Shown: piece after piece, positions 19,690 through 31,114 of the stretch | How the letters are laid out: the number at the start of each line of letters is the position of its first letter | How positions within the stretch are numbered: the stretch's first letter is position 1 | Source of the DNA: Amyelois transitella | Lineage: Eukaryota > Arthropoda > Insecta > Lepidoptera > Pyralidae | Direction of reading: 5' to 3' | DNA length: 64,000 nucleotides | Assembly (NCBI RefSeq): GCF_032362555.1 | Contig: NC_083519.1 | Coordinates: forward strand, 823,501 to 887,500 | Notes under the pieces: generated by a model | Told to the model about the DNA's origin: nothing | The model's database searches: none | What the model saw: the letters and a program-made list of their open reading frames with translations, nothing else | Position numbers and translations under genes: made by a program

Positions 19690-22600
19690 GTAGGTATTTA
19701 TTCCATCAATAACTATGGGCTTATAAACTTGGGATTCTTCTTTTAGGCGATGGGCTAGCAACCTGTCACTATTTGAATCTCAATCCTATCTTAAAGCCAA
19801 ATAGCTGAACGTGGCCTATCAGTCTTTACAAGACTGTAGGCTCTGTTTACCCCACAAGGGATATAGACGTTATTATATGTATGTATGTATGTAATAACTA
19901 TGGGACGTTCTGATGATAGATCAGGTTAGGAGTATCCTTAAGAGACGAGCGTAAATGAAACTGCAGCGGGAGTGATGATTCGGCTCGACTGTCATCAAAG
20001 GGAAGATCTACCGCCAGGCTAGGTGTGGTGCCTGGGGAACCGCGCGACTAAAGATGTTGTGTCGGAGGATCGTGAAATCTTTGCTTGCGCGATTTAGGCG
20101 CCTCGCTGTTTATTGGCCGATAGCGTCTTGTGGCGTAGAGATGTCGCCACAAAACGAACCACGTGCCTAAATTGGGTAACTCTGGGCCTGACCTTCGCAG
20201 CCCTTGGAGAACCTAAACCAAAAAGGGGAACCAAGTCGAGAGAAGACAAGTCCGGAGAAGTTTGCGGAGAAGACAGGGCAATAGTCTTGAAAAGACCAAA
20301 AGACCACGTTCAGATTGCTATTCCATACATACATGCATACATATAATCACGTCTATATCCCTGGCGGGGTAGACAGAGCCAACAGTCTTGAAAAGACTGA
20401 TAGGTCACGTTCAGCTGTTTGGCTTTATGATGGAATGGAGATTCAAATAGTGACAGGTTGCTAGCCCATCGCATAAAAGAAGAATCCCATGCTATTCCAT
20501 CCAAGAGGAATACTAAGTTTATAAGCCTATCCCTTAGTCTCCTTTTACGACATCCATGGGAAGGACATGGGGTGGTTCCGTTCTAAATTGCAGGAAACCA
20601 CACGACAATCGATCTTTGAGATTTTCAGAAAAATATATTATTTTAATTTTACCGTTGATGCCAGAATGAAATGCATTAGTCACATTATAATATTCATTAT
20701 TAAAACTTGCGCGCACGCTTTGTTATTGCAATAAATGCAATTTTTATATTTTTAACTTGCCACTATAGAATTACTCGTACGATTACTAGTTGCGTAATTT
20801 AGCAAAATATATAATTCGATTGCATATTACTTAGGCAAAAATGGAGGTGATTTTGTCAATGTAATGTGTTTTGATAACTCTCTTTTTGTTATGTCTAACT
20901 TTTTTAGTACATTAATTATGATATTTTAATGAATAAATTTGGTGGCTGTAACTCCTTGGTATTTAAGGATTGTTCTTTTGATATCATATAAGTCTTTAGT
21001 TCTTCGTCAACTCAGTTTTTAAATTAAAGAGCTAACTCTTGTTGTTGTAATTAAGTGGAGCTTCTTCTATTGATCTCTCTTCTCTGTTAGTTTATTCTTC
21101 TATTTATTGGTATGTTGTAACGTTTATTTTTTGCTTTATATGATCAACATATTGTATGCTATGACTTCCTCTTCCTCTCTTTCCATTAAATTTTTCTTAT
21201 GATAAATAGATTTATACATACATATAATCCCGTCTATATCCCTTGCGGGGTAGACAGAGCCAACAGTCTTGAAAAGACTGATGGGCCACGTTCAGCTCTG
21301 CAGATTAATGATAGACTTGAGATTGAAATAGTGACAGGTTGCTAGCATAGTAGCTTGCATCGCCTAAAAAGAATCCCAAGTTTAAAAGCCTATCCCTTTA
21401 TATAGTTTAACATCATTCGTCATATCGAATTCATTGGCTTATCTTCTTTCCCTCTCCTCTTTATCTCAATTCAGTTTATCTCAAAAAAAATAATTGTTTA
21501 AATTATATTAAGAAATAACGGTTCCAGTAACTCAAGTGTTCTCATTTCCATGTTCTAAATTGGCGAATGTGTTCTTCGAAGCTATAATCTGTTTCTTCGC
21601 TTATACAAAGAGATAAACACTCTTTCACTTTGATCTCACACCAGTTTTATAGCCAAGGGCCGTACGCTTGTTTGCAAGATCGACTGTTTATGAGACGCAC
21701 ATATAATTGGAACTTTACAAACGCTTTAGACACGTGCTATGTGCCGGTATCATTTACTATCAAAAATGAGTATAAACATACATCAAATCACGCCTCTTTC
21801 CTGGAGAGGTAGGCAGAATCGAATATTTCTAATTGCTATGATTCCAGCATACAAACTCATCATTACTCTTCATGCAATCTCGTAGGTTTAGAAAACTCTT
21901 GAACTAGTCTTTCGTCAGGACGTTTCTGAAATCGGAAACTATTTGTCTTCAGGTTTCTTTCCCTTCATATTCTTCCTTCTTTGTGTGGTATTTTTTTCTT
22001 TTAGTCAATTTGACTGTTTTGCCTTCTTTTAAAGACTTCTTTTGAAAAGACGTAATTGTGTGTATTTTCATGAATATATAGCCTTCACATGTTTGTTACT
22101 CTTCGATTCAATGAAATAATTGGGCGTTAGTGCCGTAAAAGGTGACTAAGGGATAGCCTTATAAACTTTGGATTCTTCTTTTAAGCGATGCGCTAGCAAC
22201 CTGTCACTATTTGAATCTCAATTCTATCATTAAGCCAAAAAGCTGAACGTGACCTTTTAGCCTTTTGAAAACTGTTGGCTCTGTCTACCCCACAAGGGAT
22301 ACAGACGTGATTTTATGTATGTATTTATGTAAAACAATTGGTGGTCTTATATATATCAGCATACATCACCAATACTTTGTATCAAAAAGTTAATAAACAG
22401 TTTAACCCCGATAACATTGATATAATATTCAATTAAACTTGTTTGTAAACAGATTATTGGAATTGATATATAAAATAAATAGTCGAGTTTTCCTGGTTCC
22501 ATTCTTAAATTGCTACAAAGACCAGGATAATTACGGCATTTATTATGTTATTGTTTATATAGTTTACATTGATATAATATTCAATTTAACTTGTTTGTAA

Positions 22601-25600
22601 ACAGATTATTGGAATTGATATATAAAATAAATAGTCGAGTTTTCCTGGTTCCATTCTTAATTTGCTTCAAAGCCCAGATTTTGGAAGTTTCGTAGCCTAA
22701 CGGCAAGAACGAAATTCCACAAAACTGATCAGAATGATTTTAAGAAATTCGTACATATTTTCTTTTTATTTTCGAAGGGGAAATCCTTTTTACGGACTGC
22801 TTCCCTGGTCTTCACCAGAGAGAGTGTGGGACTCCTGGCATCTAGAGTGCCAGCCTACTCTCTAAAACCCCTCTAATGCGCCATTCTTGCCATTTTGAGA
22901 TCATCATGGGACCGCATGACATTTAACCACGATGCACTCTGGCTCAAATACGTATCTACATCCTACATGTAACTAACGAGAGAAGAATTAAGTTAGTTTA
23001 TAAGTTAATTATAGGCCTTCATTAGATTTAATACTTACTTCGGAATATCTAGAGTTTGTATCACAAATTAATTGTGGAATGCTTGCAATTAAAAAAAAAT
23101 AAAGTACTCAATCACTCACCTTATTAACTACATATTTATTTTAACGGCACTTTAGAACCCATAGTGCTCGAGACCGACTCGCACTTGGCCGGTTTTGTTT
23201 GTTCTAAGTCTGTTCATCTGCTATCTTTATTACTACTCCAGCTATGTCGTTTACTTATTCTTCCGCCTGTTCATATTCCAGAACCTTCGTATACAAGAAT
23301 TAAGAGAGCGTTCGGTAGACCTTCATCGGGACATAGCTGCCTCCATGAGGGAACTGTCCGTGCCCGAAGATGAAGTGGAAGATTACGTTCTTCCTGGAGA
23401 CGTCCCGCTTTTCCCGGCCAAGCTCGGGGAGCGAGGATATTTGGGGAACAATAAGATTTTAGGTAAGAGCAGAGATACCGCAAAGAGAAGTTTGTTACTG
23501 CTCCTTTTAAGTGATAGTGATATGAAGTATGTATTCCATAATAATGAATAAACATTTTTGAATTTTGAAGTTATCTTATCAATTTTCTTGTTATTCTTGC
23601 GTTAATTTGTGCCCAATTGTCGAAATTTGATCTGTTACCTTCATATATCGCGTTCTTATCCCTAATGAGGTTGACAGAGACAAAAGTGTTGAAAACAGTC
23701 GAAGGAAACGTCCAGCTGAATCGCCTTATGATGAATACGAGATTTGTATAGTGACAGGTTACTAGCGCATCGCCTAAAGAATCCTAAGTTCATAAGCTAG
23801 AATTTACTGTAATTAAACAATAAACATCCAATATGCCTATCCTTAAAAAAATATATTGTATTAACATTTAGTCAAAAGGCAGCATGTAACTTTATGACCT
23901 TTAATTTTTTTTACAATCAACTGTTTAACACTTCTTGGGAAAATCCGTCTAATGTATTCATGGTATCAATTCCAGGTGCTCCCCTGGACATGAACCGGTA
24001 CAAGCCCAGCACGTTGGACGACATTGTGCCTTTTGATTTCATCAGCAAGTCCATATACTCCGTGAGCCATAACAACCCGAAGAGAAGGATTGAGTCACCG
24101 CTGAAGGAGGCGCTTGATGATGTGATAAGAGAAGTAAGTCTTCTGTTCCTTGTTCTTTAAAGACCGACTTAAACTACCTATGTGATAGAAAAATTCTAAG
24201 ACCAAGCAGAAACCATCTAAAAACACTGAAGAAAAAATGTAGCTCCAATATGTTTGATCCCAATACCAACACAAAATTCACCTGCGTAGAGTAGGTGTTT
24301 CTCGGATTTAGCTTGGAATTCCAAGAAATATGAAGATATATTTGAACTACGTACTCGTACGACAAATAAGAAAGACTGATAAAACGTTGAGGATAAGGAA
24401 ATATTTTTGGATGTCACATAAAAACACATGCACTTATTTTGGAGAATTAATACAGACCACTGCTCCCGATTAAAACTTTTGCCATTTAAACTAGTCCAAA
24501 GCATTAAAAATTAAATCGAAACTTGAATCATTGTAACCTGCGTATCATTACGTCGTCATTTTACACCTTCCAGGTCATGGAGATCATCAACGCGCCGTCT
24601 CGCCAGCGCGGGCGTATCATCGATTTCAACGAGCTTCTCTACGGCTACACCCGGCTCCAACCTCTACATGGAGTAGACCATATCCTAGATTTACTGCTGA
24701 AGTACAGGAGATATAGAGGAAGGAAGATGACGGCGGCTGTGAGAAGACACGCTTATTTGCAGCAGTCTTTTACTGGTAATATACATGAATATACTTTTAA
24801 ATATGATAAGAGATAGATAATGATTGCGGATATAAATTCTCAAAGAGCTGATGGTGCCAAACCAAAAAGTGGAGGTTACGTACCAGAAAGTGTAGCGTAG
24901 TACAGCCTCCCGTGAGATGGATCGATGATCTGTTGAAAACGTTGTATGCAAGTTGCTTCCAATACAGCGAGGTGGAAATTATTGGGGGAAGCTAATATTC
25001 ATCGGTAGACATCGTACGGCTGATATGATGATACGAGATAGATAAGAGTTGGGTACCAAGTGATAGATAGGATTATTAAATGTATTTCCCAAGGGACAAA
25101 AATGTGATATCTGTATTTTATGTATGTTCAGGTTGTAGAAGATAAGATTATTATCATCAGTCATAATCTAAATGATTTTAAAGTTTCTGATATCACAAAT
25201 GGTCTAGACATAATCTTACAATATCTAGGTATTTTCTAAGAAATTTGGAAAATAAAAATAGTTTTGAGTCAACAACTCGAGGAAAATGCAACCAAACTTA
25301 CTGTTGTTATTTTTTCCTCTTACAGGAATGGAGATTCGAGAACTGCCAATGGGAGAGCCCCCACCATTCGAAGATCCAGAAGTACTAGGGAAAGAAGGGG
25401 ATGTAAAAGAGCTCATTAAAGATTATGACTTTGATGAAACAAGTCAACAACAAACTGGCTTCCTAGACTTCGGGAAACTTGGTGTAAAAGAAGCCCTTGA
25501 AAGCGGACTGATGAAACTACAGAATTTACCTAACGTACTGAAGTGGGGCAATGAAGAATTTGCGGAGTACACAGTGTATGATAGAAGGATCTACTTTATA

Positions 25601-26482
25601 CTTCCATTACTTGGCAGGCAAGAAACATTTTCAAGGTTCATGAAAAATTACGAAGAAATCGTCCTGAAATCAAACGAGGTTGTGACACTTATAGTTGTAC
25701 TTTATTTGGATGGTAAAAATCCGCTGGATTACAGAAATTCGGAGTCATTAATTAATTACTATACGGAAACATACGGAAAGGAAATCAAAGTTGTCAATAT
25801 GGGCTCGACTACGTTTTCTCGAGGTGCGGCGTTGACAGAGGGTCTCAAAATGTGTTCCAGTGACGATCTAGTATTCTTTATAGATGTAGACATGATGTTT
25901 AATTTCATAACTTTAAGGAGAATTAGAATAAACACAATTAAATACAATCAAGTGTACTTCCCAATAGTGTTTAGTGAATATAATCCGGACGTGGTGAATG
26001 GTGAAGATTACAATAAATTTAAAGATGAACCTTTGGTGATTAATACGAATTTAGGAAAATATGTGGCGAATTCTGATGATGATGTTAAAAGTGATAGAGA
26101 AATAGCTAATTTGAAGTATAGTAAGGAAATTAACGATGATTACGGTTACTTCAGACAATATGGTTTTGGTATCCTCGGCATTTATAAGCGCGATTTCGAA
26201 ATGGTCGGTGGGTTTGATTTGAGTATCAAAGGTTGGGGTCTAGAAGATGTGCAATTGTTTGAAACGTTAATAAAGTCAAACTTGACTGTATACAGGGCTC
26301 CGGACGACAGTTTAGTTCATATTTTCCATTCAGTGGACTGTGATAAGAGTTTGGAAAAGAGTCAATTTATTATGTGTCTTGGAACTAAGGCATCGACGTA
26401 CGGAAGTGAGAAACACATGATTTACTATATGTTGAATCATCCGGAGGTCTTGTGGCCTCAAGAAGAGAAAGGTGCTAGCTAG
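19549..26482 (+). CDS. CHSY1: Chondroitin sulfate synthase (CHSY1 type), 3' five exons
   Basis: This Golgi glycosyltransferase polymerises chondroitin by adding GlcA and GalNAc alternately. Exons: 19549-19689, 23282-23462, 23976-24133, 24574-24775, 25326-26482, all with AG/GT borders and matching phases (0, 0, 1, 0, 1), giving 612 codons ending in TAG. Words shared with vertebrate CHSY1 include AITLHPVK, YRLHSY, ALDDVI, NAPSRQRGRIIDFNE, RRHAYLQQ, the metal-binding DVD (25883-25891), RQYGFGI, GWGLED, and CLGTKASTYGS. The C-terminal GalNAc-transferase domain is therefore whole. The N-terminal signal anchor and fringe-like GlcA-transferase domain (roughly 190-230 residues in the family) are not found in the window. 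They probably lie upstream across a large intron holding the two LINE copies. Exon 1 here begins with ATG by chance at a phase-0 border and is not a translation start. Confidence 0.93.
19716..19892 (+). repeat. Family A fragment in CHSY intron
   Basis: A 5'-truncated plus-strand copy running from GGGCTTATAAACTTGGGATT to a (TATG)n tail. It starts only 26 bases beyond the exon's donor site. Confidence 0.88.
20279..20606 (-). repeat. Family A, fragment plus full copy
   Basis: A fragment at 20279-20318 (AGTCTTGAAAAGACCAAAAG) is followed by a complete minus-strand copy, 20324-20606, from CATACATACATGCATACATA to GGAAACCACACG. It lies in the CHSY intron. Confidence 0.88.
20607..21211. other. CHSY intron sequence, nothing assigned
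   Basis: AT-rich intron DNA with no recognised repeat or ORF. Confidence 0.5.
21212..21400 (-). repeat. Family A, 5'-truncated
   Basis: TACATACATATAATCCCG, CTTGCGGGGTAGACAGAGCC, GTGACAGGTTGCTAGC and a shortened AAGCCTATCCCTTTA end. Confidence 0.85.
21783..22010 (-). repeat. Diverged RTE-like LINE 3' end
   Basis: AATCACGCCTCTTTCCTGGA, GAGGTAGGCAGA, then ATTACTCTTCATGCAATCTC and TCAGGACGTTTCTGAAATC follow the order of the LINE 3' end, but far more diverged than other copies. This is an old insertion in the CHSY intron. Confidence 0.7.
22129..22330 (+). repeat. Family A, nearly complete
   Basis: Begins at GCCGTAAAAGGTGACTAAGG, includes CAACCTGTCACTATTTGAAT and CTCTGTCTACCCCACAAGGG, and ends in a TATGTATG tail. 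Confidence 0.85.
22415..22679. repeat. 112-bp direct repeat, two copies 152 bp apart
   Basis: The segment starting CATTGATATAATATTCAATT at 22415-22527 is repeated at 22567-22679 with about six differences. The 39 bases between them are partly a third related piece (TTTACATTG). It looks like a local duplication inside the CHSY intron. Confidence 0.9.
22680..23281. other. CHSY intron sequence, nothing assigned
   Basis: No repeat or ORF is assigned. It ends in the pyrimidine-rich TTCCGCCTGTTCATATTCCAG acceptor of the next exon. Confidence 0.5.
23282..23462 (+). CDS. CHSY1: CHSY exon b (60 codons + 1 nt)
   Basis: Starts in phase 0 after ATTCCAG and ends before GTAAGA in phase 1. It encodes IQELRERSVDLHRDI and PGDVPLF, the conserved heptad-like linker after the N-terminal domain. 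The last G pairs with GT of the next exon to make Gly. Confidence 0.92.
23515..23572 (+). repeat. Tail of repeat family E
   Basis: GATATGAAGTATGTATTCCA followed by TAATAATGAATAAACATTT is the terminal part of the repeat seen in fuller form at 30245-30460, 55660-55830 and 63545-63740. Here it lies just inside the CHSY intron. Confidence 0.7.
23640..23805 (-). repeat. Family A, diverged
   Basis: CGCGTTCTTATCCCTAATGA, GTTGACAGAGACAAAAGTG, CGTCCAGCTGAATCGCC and GTGACAGGTTACTAGCGCAT follow the minus-strand family A order with many substitutions, so this is an old copy. Confidence 0.75.
23976..24133 (+). CDS. CHSY1: CHSY exon c (52.7 codons)
   Basis: Acceptor AATTCCAG, donor GTAAGT, phase 1 to phase 0. 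It encodes YKPSTLDDIVPFDFISKSIY and the ALDDVIRE word, which matches the region before the conserved VMEIINA stretch of CHSY1. Confidence 0.92.
24134..24573. other. CHSY intron sequence, nothing assigned
   Basis: AT-rich, no repeat recognised. It ends with the TTTTACACCTTCCAG acceptor. Confidence 0.5.
24574..24775 (+). CDS. CHSY1: CHSY exon d (67 codons + 1 nt)
   Basis: Phase 0 to phase 1, with CTTCCAG before and GTAATA after. It encodes VMEIINAPSRQRGRIIDFNE, LDLLLKYRRYRGRKMT and RRHAYLQQSF, the most conserved segment between the two transferase domains. Confidence 0.93.
24830..25045 (+). pseudogene. Decayed LINE C-terminal fragment in CHSY intron
   Basis: In shifting frames the stretch 24898-25045 reads PPVRWIDDLLKT, then ARWKLLGEANIHR. 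This pattern (two Pro, Arg-Trp-Asp-Asp, then Arg-Trp and Glu-Ala) is common at the C-termini of endonuclease-reverse transcriptase LINEs. It differs from the RTE-like LINE in this window, so it comes from another family. Stops and at least one frameshift break it. Confidence 0.5.
25326..26482 (+). CDS. CHSY1: CHSY last exon, GalNAc-transferase domain (385 codons)
   Basis: Begins in phase 1 after CTCTTACAG; the stop TAG is at 26480-26482. It encodes the GT-A fold GalNAc-transferase part: IYFILPLLGRQETFSRFMKN, VTLIVVLYLDG, the DVD motif at 25883-25891, YFPIVFSEYNP, YGFGI, GGFDLSIKGWGLEDV and CLGTKASTYGS. Relative to human CHSY1, as I recall it, about 30 extra Asp/Asn/Lys-rich residues sit between YFPIVFSEYNP and YGFGI. 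Catalytic residues look intact. The open frame upstream to 25286 is intron. Confidence 0.95.
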
Positions 26483-28880
26483 TACAGGGTTAATGTAGGT
26501 AGGAATTCAATTATGATGAGATTTATCAATTTTATTGCTGACAATGCATATCATGTTGTTGAAGTGTTGTGGAAATTGTATATTTTTAATTTTTTGATAT
26601 TTTTGTACAAATACTTCGCAGTCGTTACTGTATTGCTCTCTTTTCTTTCAAACCTCAGTAATCTTTCGACTTCGATGTTTTTCCATAGACAATCTAAATT
26701 TACGTAATTTGTTTCATTAAGTAAGTTTCCTGATTTTTGCTTTTCTTCTTTGCCCAACTTTTTTTTTCTTTCCATTTCTTGAGGGTCGGGTTTTATCAGT
26801 AATTTACGCCAGGATATACTTTTCTGCGATATCATTACTTTCTTAACCTTAAACGTTTCCTAATCTTTAAATTACATGGACAAAAACAAAATAATACAAT
26901 TTATATAACCTGACTGGCCGTGACTAGACTTATATCTAAACAAATGTATATGGTCTATCTTCTTAAATAAATCGAAGTTTGCTAGATAGAATACTTGTGA
27001 TAATAAAGCATAATGTATTTATGTGTCGAGAGAATTTTAGGGTCAGTGACGTAACGCATTTAGTTATTATTTTAACGTTCCTAAGTTACTAGTGGATTAG
27101 TTTAAAGTACTCTGAGCACCGCTGCAAGGAAATATGTGATGTGTTGGTAAATTTGATGCCACATAAATATATGTCCAATATATGTATAGTTTTATTTTAA
27201 ATTATTCCAATTTGTAAGGTTCAGAACTATCGGTTTATTTTAACTTGCTTGAATCTAACTTGTGGAATCTTATATTCCAAAAATAATGTTCGGAATAATA
27301 CTTATACGAAATATAGATAAGAAAAAATTAGGTCACTATTAGGTTTAATTAAATAGAATATTTTTGTATTCATAGCAATACTCAATTTTACAAAAGAAAA
27401 TAAAAACGGTTGTGAAGTGTTCTCAGAGATGCATCTGAAAGGACAGAAAGATATGAAGAATATAATGTGTGTATGTCTGTTTCCCTTGTACGCTGTAATG
27501 AAGCAGAATAAGAATCATAATCTAAGATATAATTCATTTATCAAAAATGGAAGAATAAAACAATATTTTTGTATTTTGTCCAGTATTTTCACATGTGTAT
27601 AGAAAATATATTTTTTAAATGTGAAAATGTTCTGCACAATTTATTTCGTTATAAAGGACCAATTTATTTTTACTGTAAAATCTCTGGTGTCCTACGCTGG
27701 TCACACAGAAGATAAGTGCAAAATAATGAAGAAAAAATAATATAAAAAGCTCACAAAAAAGTTTTCTATACATTTAAATTGGTTCATGAAATTTGCAGAT
27801 TCTTTTGTTGATGTTTTTTGTGAATTTTTATTTTTAACGATTTTAATGAAATTTGACAAAGAGGTACACAAGACGTTCAGACTTCAGGTGTAGCATAGAT
27901 TGCGTTTACTATTCTTTTCACGTTCAAAAATCAAGTTTGGAATTAAGTTTAAATAAAATAACTCAGATTTTTTCGTTTTTACAAATAATCATTTAGGTTA
28001 TTTAAAAATCCAAGAGCATTTTTAATTAAGTACTTGTAAATTTCCATTGTTTCTTATATTGCGTTTGTTTTGTCCGGTACTTTCCTGAACACACTGTATA
28101 GAGAAGTTTGTAAATAAAGCTGTACATTATTGTGCTCACTAAGTGCCAATTATTAGATAAGTAGGTAATTTTTATTGTGAAATGTAAGGTTTATCGTAGA
28201 CTGATTTTATGGTTTCCACTTCACATGGGTTGACTTTGTTGTCTCATATCTTATTTGAAAAAAAAAAAAATAACAAATTACTCATTTTCCACTTGTCTAT
28301 TTTTTACGTTTAAGAAAATTCGAAATTTAAATATCTCGAAATTTCGTCGATTGTTATCCTAATTTATTAAATGTGTGATATTAAAATATTTATAGGTCGG
28401 AGTATCTATTGTAGCACATCTAGATAAAGTATTATAAAATGTTGGATAATTTTTATCGCTTAATTGATACTTAAAAAAATAAGTGTGGTGGCCATTTTAA
28501 CTAGAAACAGAGTGCCAAATTCTGGTTTAAGAGAAATCGGAACAACATTGCCTTATTCAATAGTATAATGAGTAATGTTAAAAGTAAGTTACATGCATTA
28601 GTTAAGCTGACAATTTATTGTGAGTTAAGGCAGCTTCCCATACATTCCTATACTAATTATTATATATTTCTATATATTCTTTATAAAAAAGTTGTTTGTC
28701 ACCACATGGTTCTAAGATACTTGTGACTAAAAATATGTTGAAGCTATATCACTTATTAACTAAAAGTCTGGGATGAACCTTAATATTTCTTTTGATATTA
28801 TGTTTTATTTGATTGAAATTATGTTTTTGTGATGCGACAGTGATGTCAAGTGAAATAAAAATATTTATTTTTGGCATTGG
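26483..28880 (+). other. Probable CHSY 3' UTR and candidate poly(A) signals
   Basis: The AT-rich sequence downstream of the stop has no repeat insertions, unlike the introns, which suits a long UTR. AATAAA signals lie at 26966-26971, 27002-27007, 28113-28118 and 28854-28859. The last is followed by a GT-rich TTGGCATTGGCATT and a T-run, so it is the most convincing end. Which are used cannot be told from sequence. The small ORFs at 26513 and 27417 show no protein features. Confidence 0.5.
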
Positions 28881-29736
28881 CATTATTTTATTTTTTATAT
28901 ATCTTTTCCCCCTTTTTGTTTTTTTTTTTTAAACGTGTGGAAAGACCTTCGTTCCCCCTAATATAACTAAATGAATCTTTTCAAAAAACATACGTATGAC
29001 TTCTAAAGAAATATAATTTAGGGTTTAATTTGTAAAACCTTTTAAGTGTAGCGATCACTTTCCTGAAAAAAGCATCCAAATCCCGAGATTATCGCGAAGA
29101 AATATACATACATACAGGCATGAGAAACACCTTTTTTGATTTGAAAAAAGGGAACTGAAATTAATGAAGAGGATTAGGATAATAAGTGATTTTACGGCAG
29201 CAACTAATTAAGGCGACTTTACTTTTTTAATTATTTTTACTTATTAATCTTGAGAAGTTCTATTCTTGCGAGGATTTTCCGCTGTGCACTGGTTTCATGA
29301 TAGAATTTGCTATCAAGTTATGACTTTTTTTATTAATTTACAAAAAATAGCGCCACGTAAATAAAATAAATGGTCCCAACTGATACAAAACACTAGTATT
29401 CGTGCAAAACAAAAATAAATCTCTTAAAGACTCAACAATAATTATTTATAAAGTATTAAATAGCTATATTTTACTGTATGATCCCATGTTTGCATTGTAG
29501 CCATAAAAGTGCTTAGACAATTTAACGACTATTAGCAGCTTTAAGTCTAAAAGCTATTACTCTAAAAGCAAACTACATAAATGTCTACTTAAATGAAACC
29601 TGCCTAGTTTTCGTAATTAGCCAGAAACAATGAGGTTGCGCAGATGTCTGGAGAATCAACTATAATTAAGGCTGAGGCTTTAGTAACAGCGGGTCGCGGA
29701 AGAGTAGCGGTCGAGGACGCAACTAGGACCATCTAT
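28881..29736. other. Intergenic, nothing assigned
   Basis: AT-rich DNA with no recognised gene. The last 100 bases (29640-29736) are GC-richer and precede a family D insertion. Confidence 0.4.
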
Positions 29737-29998
29737 ACTTATATTAAAAAGCTGAAGAGTTTGTTTGTTTGAACGCGCTAATCTCAGGAACTACTTGTTC
29801 GAATTGAAAAATCCTTTTTGCGTTGAACAGACCATTTATCGAGGAAGCCTTTAGGCTATATAACATCACGCTGCAACTATAGGGAGCAAAGAAATAATGG
29901 AAAATGTGAAAAAATCGGCGAAAATTATTCATCCTTCAAGGCTCCAATGATGCCCAAAATAACTATTCCACGCGGGCGAAGTCGTGGGCACAGCTAGT
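29737..29998 (-). repeat. Family D short retroposon, full-length
   Basis: Plus-strand words GTTTGTTTGAACGCGCTAAT, CATTTATCGAGGAAGCCTTT and GGGCGAAGTCGTGGGCACAG identify a full minus-strand copy. Confidence 0.88.
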
Positions 29999-30014
29999 GC
30001 TCAGATAAGATGAG

Positions 30015-30206
30015 ATGGGACGACATCTCTACGCCAGAAATCAAAACAGAGAAAAACCGACACACGTGTTCAACAAAAAATTGTTGGAACTGCTGTTACC
30101 CAGTCATGACACTGACGAAGATCTTTTTAAGATGGCAGTCGAGCCTGAACGTCGGAGGCGGGTTCTAAGAGCGGTAGAGGTGTACACGAGAGATATATTA
30201 ATCTGA
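30015..30206 (+). CDS. Unidentified short ORF, possible exon or element remnant
   Basis: A 63-codon frame begins ATGGGACGACATC and ends ATCTGA. It is charged (PERRRRVLRAVEVYTRDI near its end) and its composition is less AT-biased than its surroundings. It lies between a family D copy and a family E repeat, so it may be the end of an older mobile element cut by the D insertion. I recognise no family. Function unknown. Confidence 0.25.
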   Translation: MGRHLYARNQNREKPTHVFNKKLLELLLPSHDTDEDLFKMAVEPERRRRVLRAVEVYTRDILI

Positions 30207-30244
30207 ACAATGTATTCTCTCGTCCACATTCTATTCTAAGTTTA

Positions 30245-30465
30245 ATTGATATTGTGAAGTTGACGTTATTGAAGAAAATGCTGCAGTGCAGTTTGTTACC
30301 GCTTCTTCTGCACTGACGCCTTGGAAGCGGCAGTAATCTTAGTTTTAAGTAATTTATTTGACGTCAACCAATGTTGTTAAACCATACGTTTTGACAATTA
30401 TAAAGCGATATGAAGTATCCCATAATAATGAATTAAAATTTTAATTTAGAAAATAAGCAGTTTCC
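30245..30465 (+). repeat. Repeat family E
   Basis: The stretch contains GAAGAAAATGCTGCAGTGCA, TTCTGCACTGACGCCTTGG, AAGCGGCAGTA, TATTTGACGTCAACCAATG and a tail CCATAATAATGAATTAAAA. The same order recurs at 55660-55830 and 63545-63740, and its tail at 23515. The poly(A)-signal-like tail suggests a retroposon. Confidence 0.8.
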
Positions 30466-30699
30466 TTTCTTGAATTTTACAATCTGCAAGGCAATGAAGC
30501 GATTTCGTTCTTTGATTATTTTACGTTGAACAAAAAATTTGGTAGATAGCGTGCGCTTATTTGAGGGACTACGTTCCGTTATAATTTTATTTAAATCGCG
30601 CGAATAGCCGCTTTGCTACCGGTACGAAGGTTTCATAGGCATTCGCTCATTGTGTGTCAACCACACGATTTGATTATAATGTGTAGTTTGTGAATTAAA

Positions 30700-30957
30700 A
30701 CGTGTGGTGCCCAGCACCAATACAAAAAAGAATAGGACCACTCCATCTCTTTACCATGGATGTCGTAAAAGGCGACTAAGGGATATGTTTGCAAACTTGG
30801 GATTCTTTTTTAGGCGATGGGCTAGCAACCTGTCACTATTTGAATCTCAATTCTATCATTAAGCCAAATAGCTGAACGTGGCCATTCAGTCTTTTCAAGA
30901 CTGTTGTCCGTGTACCCCGCAAGGGACGTAGACGTGACCATATGTATGTATGTATGT
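30700..30957 (+). repeat. Family A, full-length copy
   Basis: Runs from CGTGTGGTGCCCAGCACCAA through CCATGGATGTCGTAAAAGGC and CAACCTGTCACTATTTGAAT to CCCGCAAGGGACGTAGACGT and a (TATG)n tail. Confidence 0.92.
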
Positions 30958-31114
30958 GAAGTAAGGCCTGGTAAAGTAAGAGCGCATAGCTCAAGTATCT
31001 TAACTATAAATGCGATTTGCAACCGTTTTCACAGGGAAAGACTCGTCTCGGTAACATTTTTCATGAAAATTATTTAAGTGGGATTCAAATTTTCTGAGAA
31101 CAATATATATTACA

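Noticed and set aside
23195..23281. Hydrophobic stretch ahead of CHSY exon b read as a signal or membrane segment
   Set aside because: It is the pyrimidine-rich intron end read as codons. The exon begins at 23282 after ATTCCAG.
25286..25325. Upstream extension of the last CHSY exon to an ATG at 25286
   Set aside because: The extension is intron: a good acceptor (CTCTTACAG) at 25325 joins in phase with the previous exon and with family homology.
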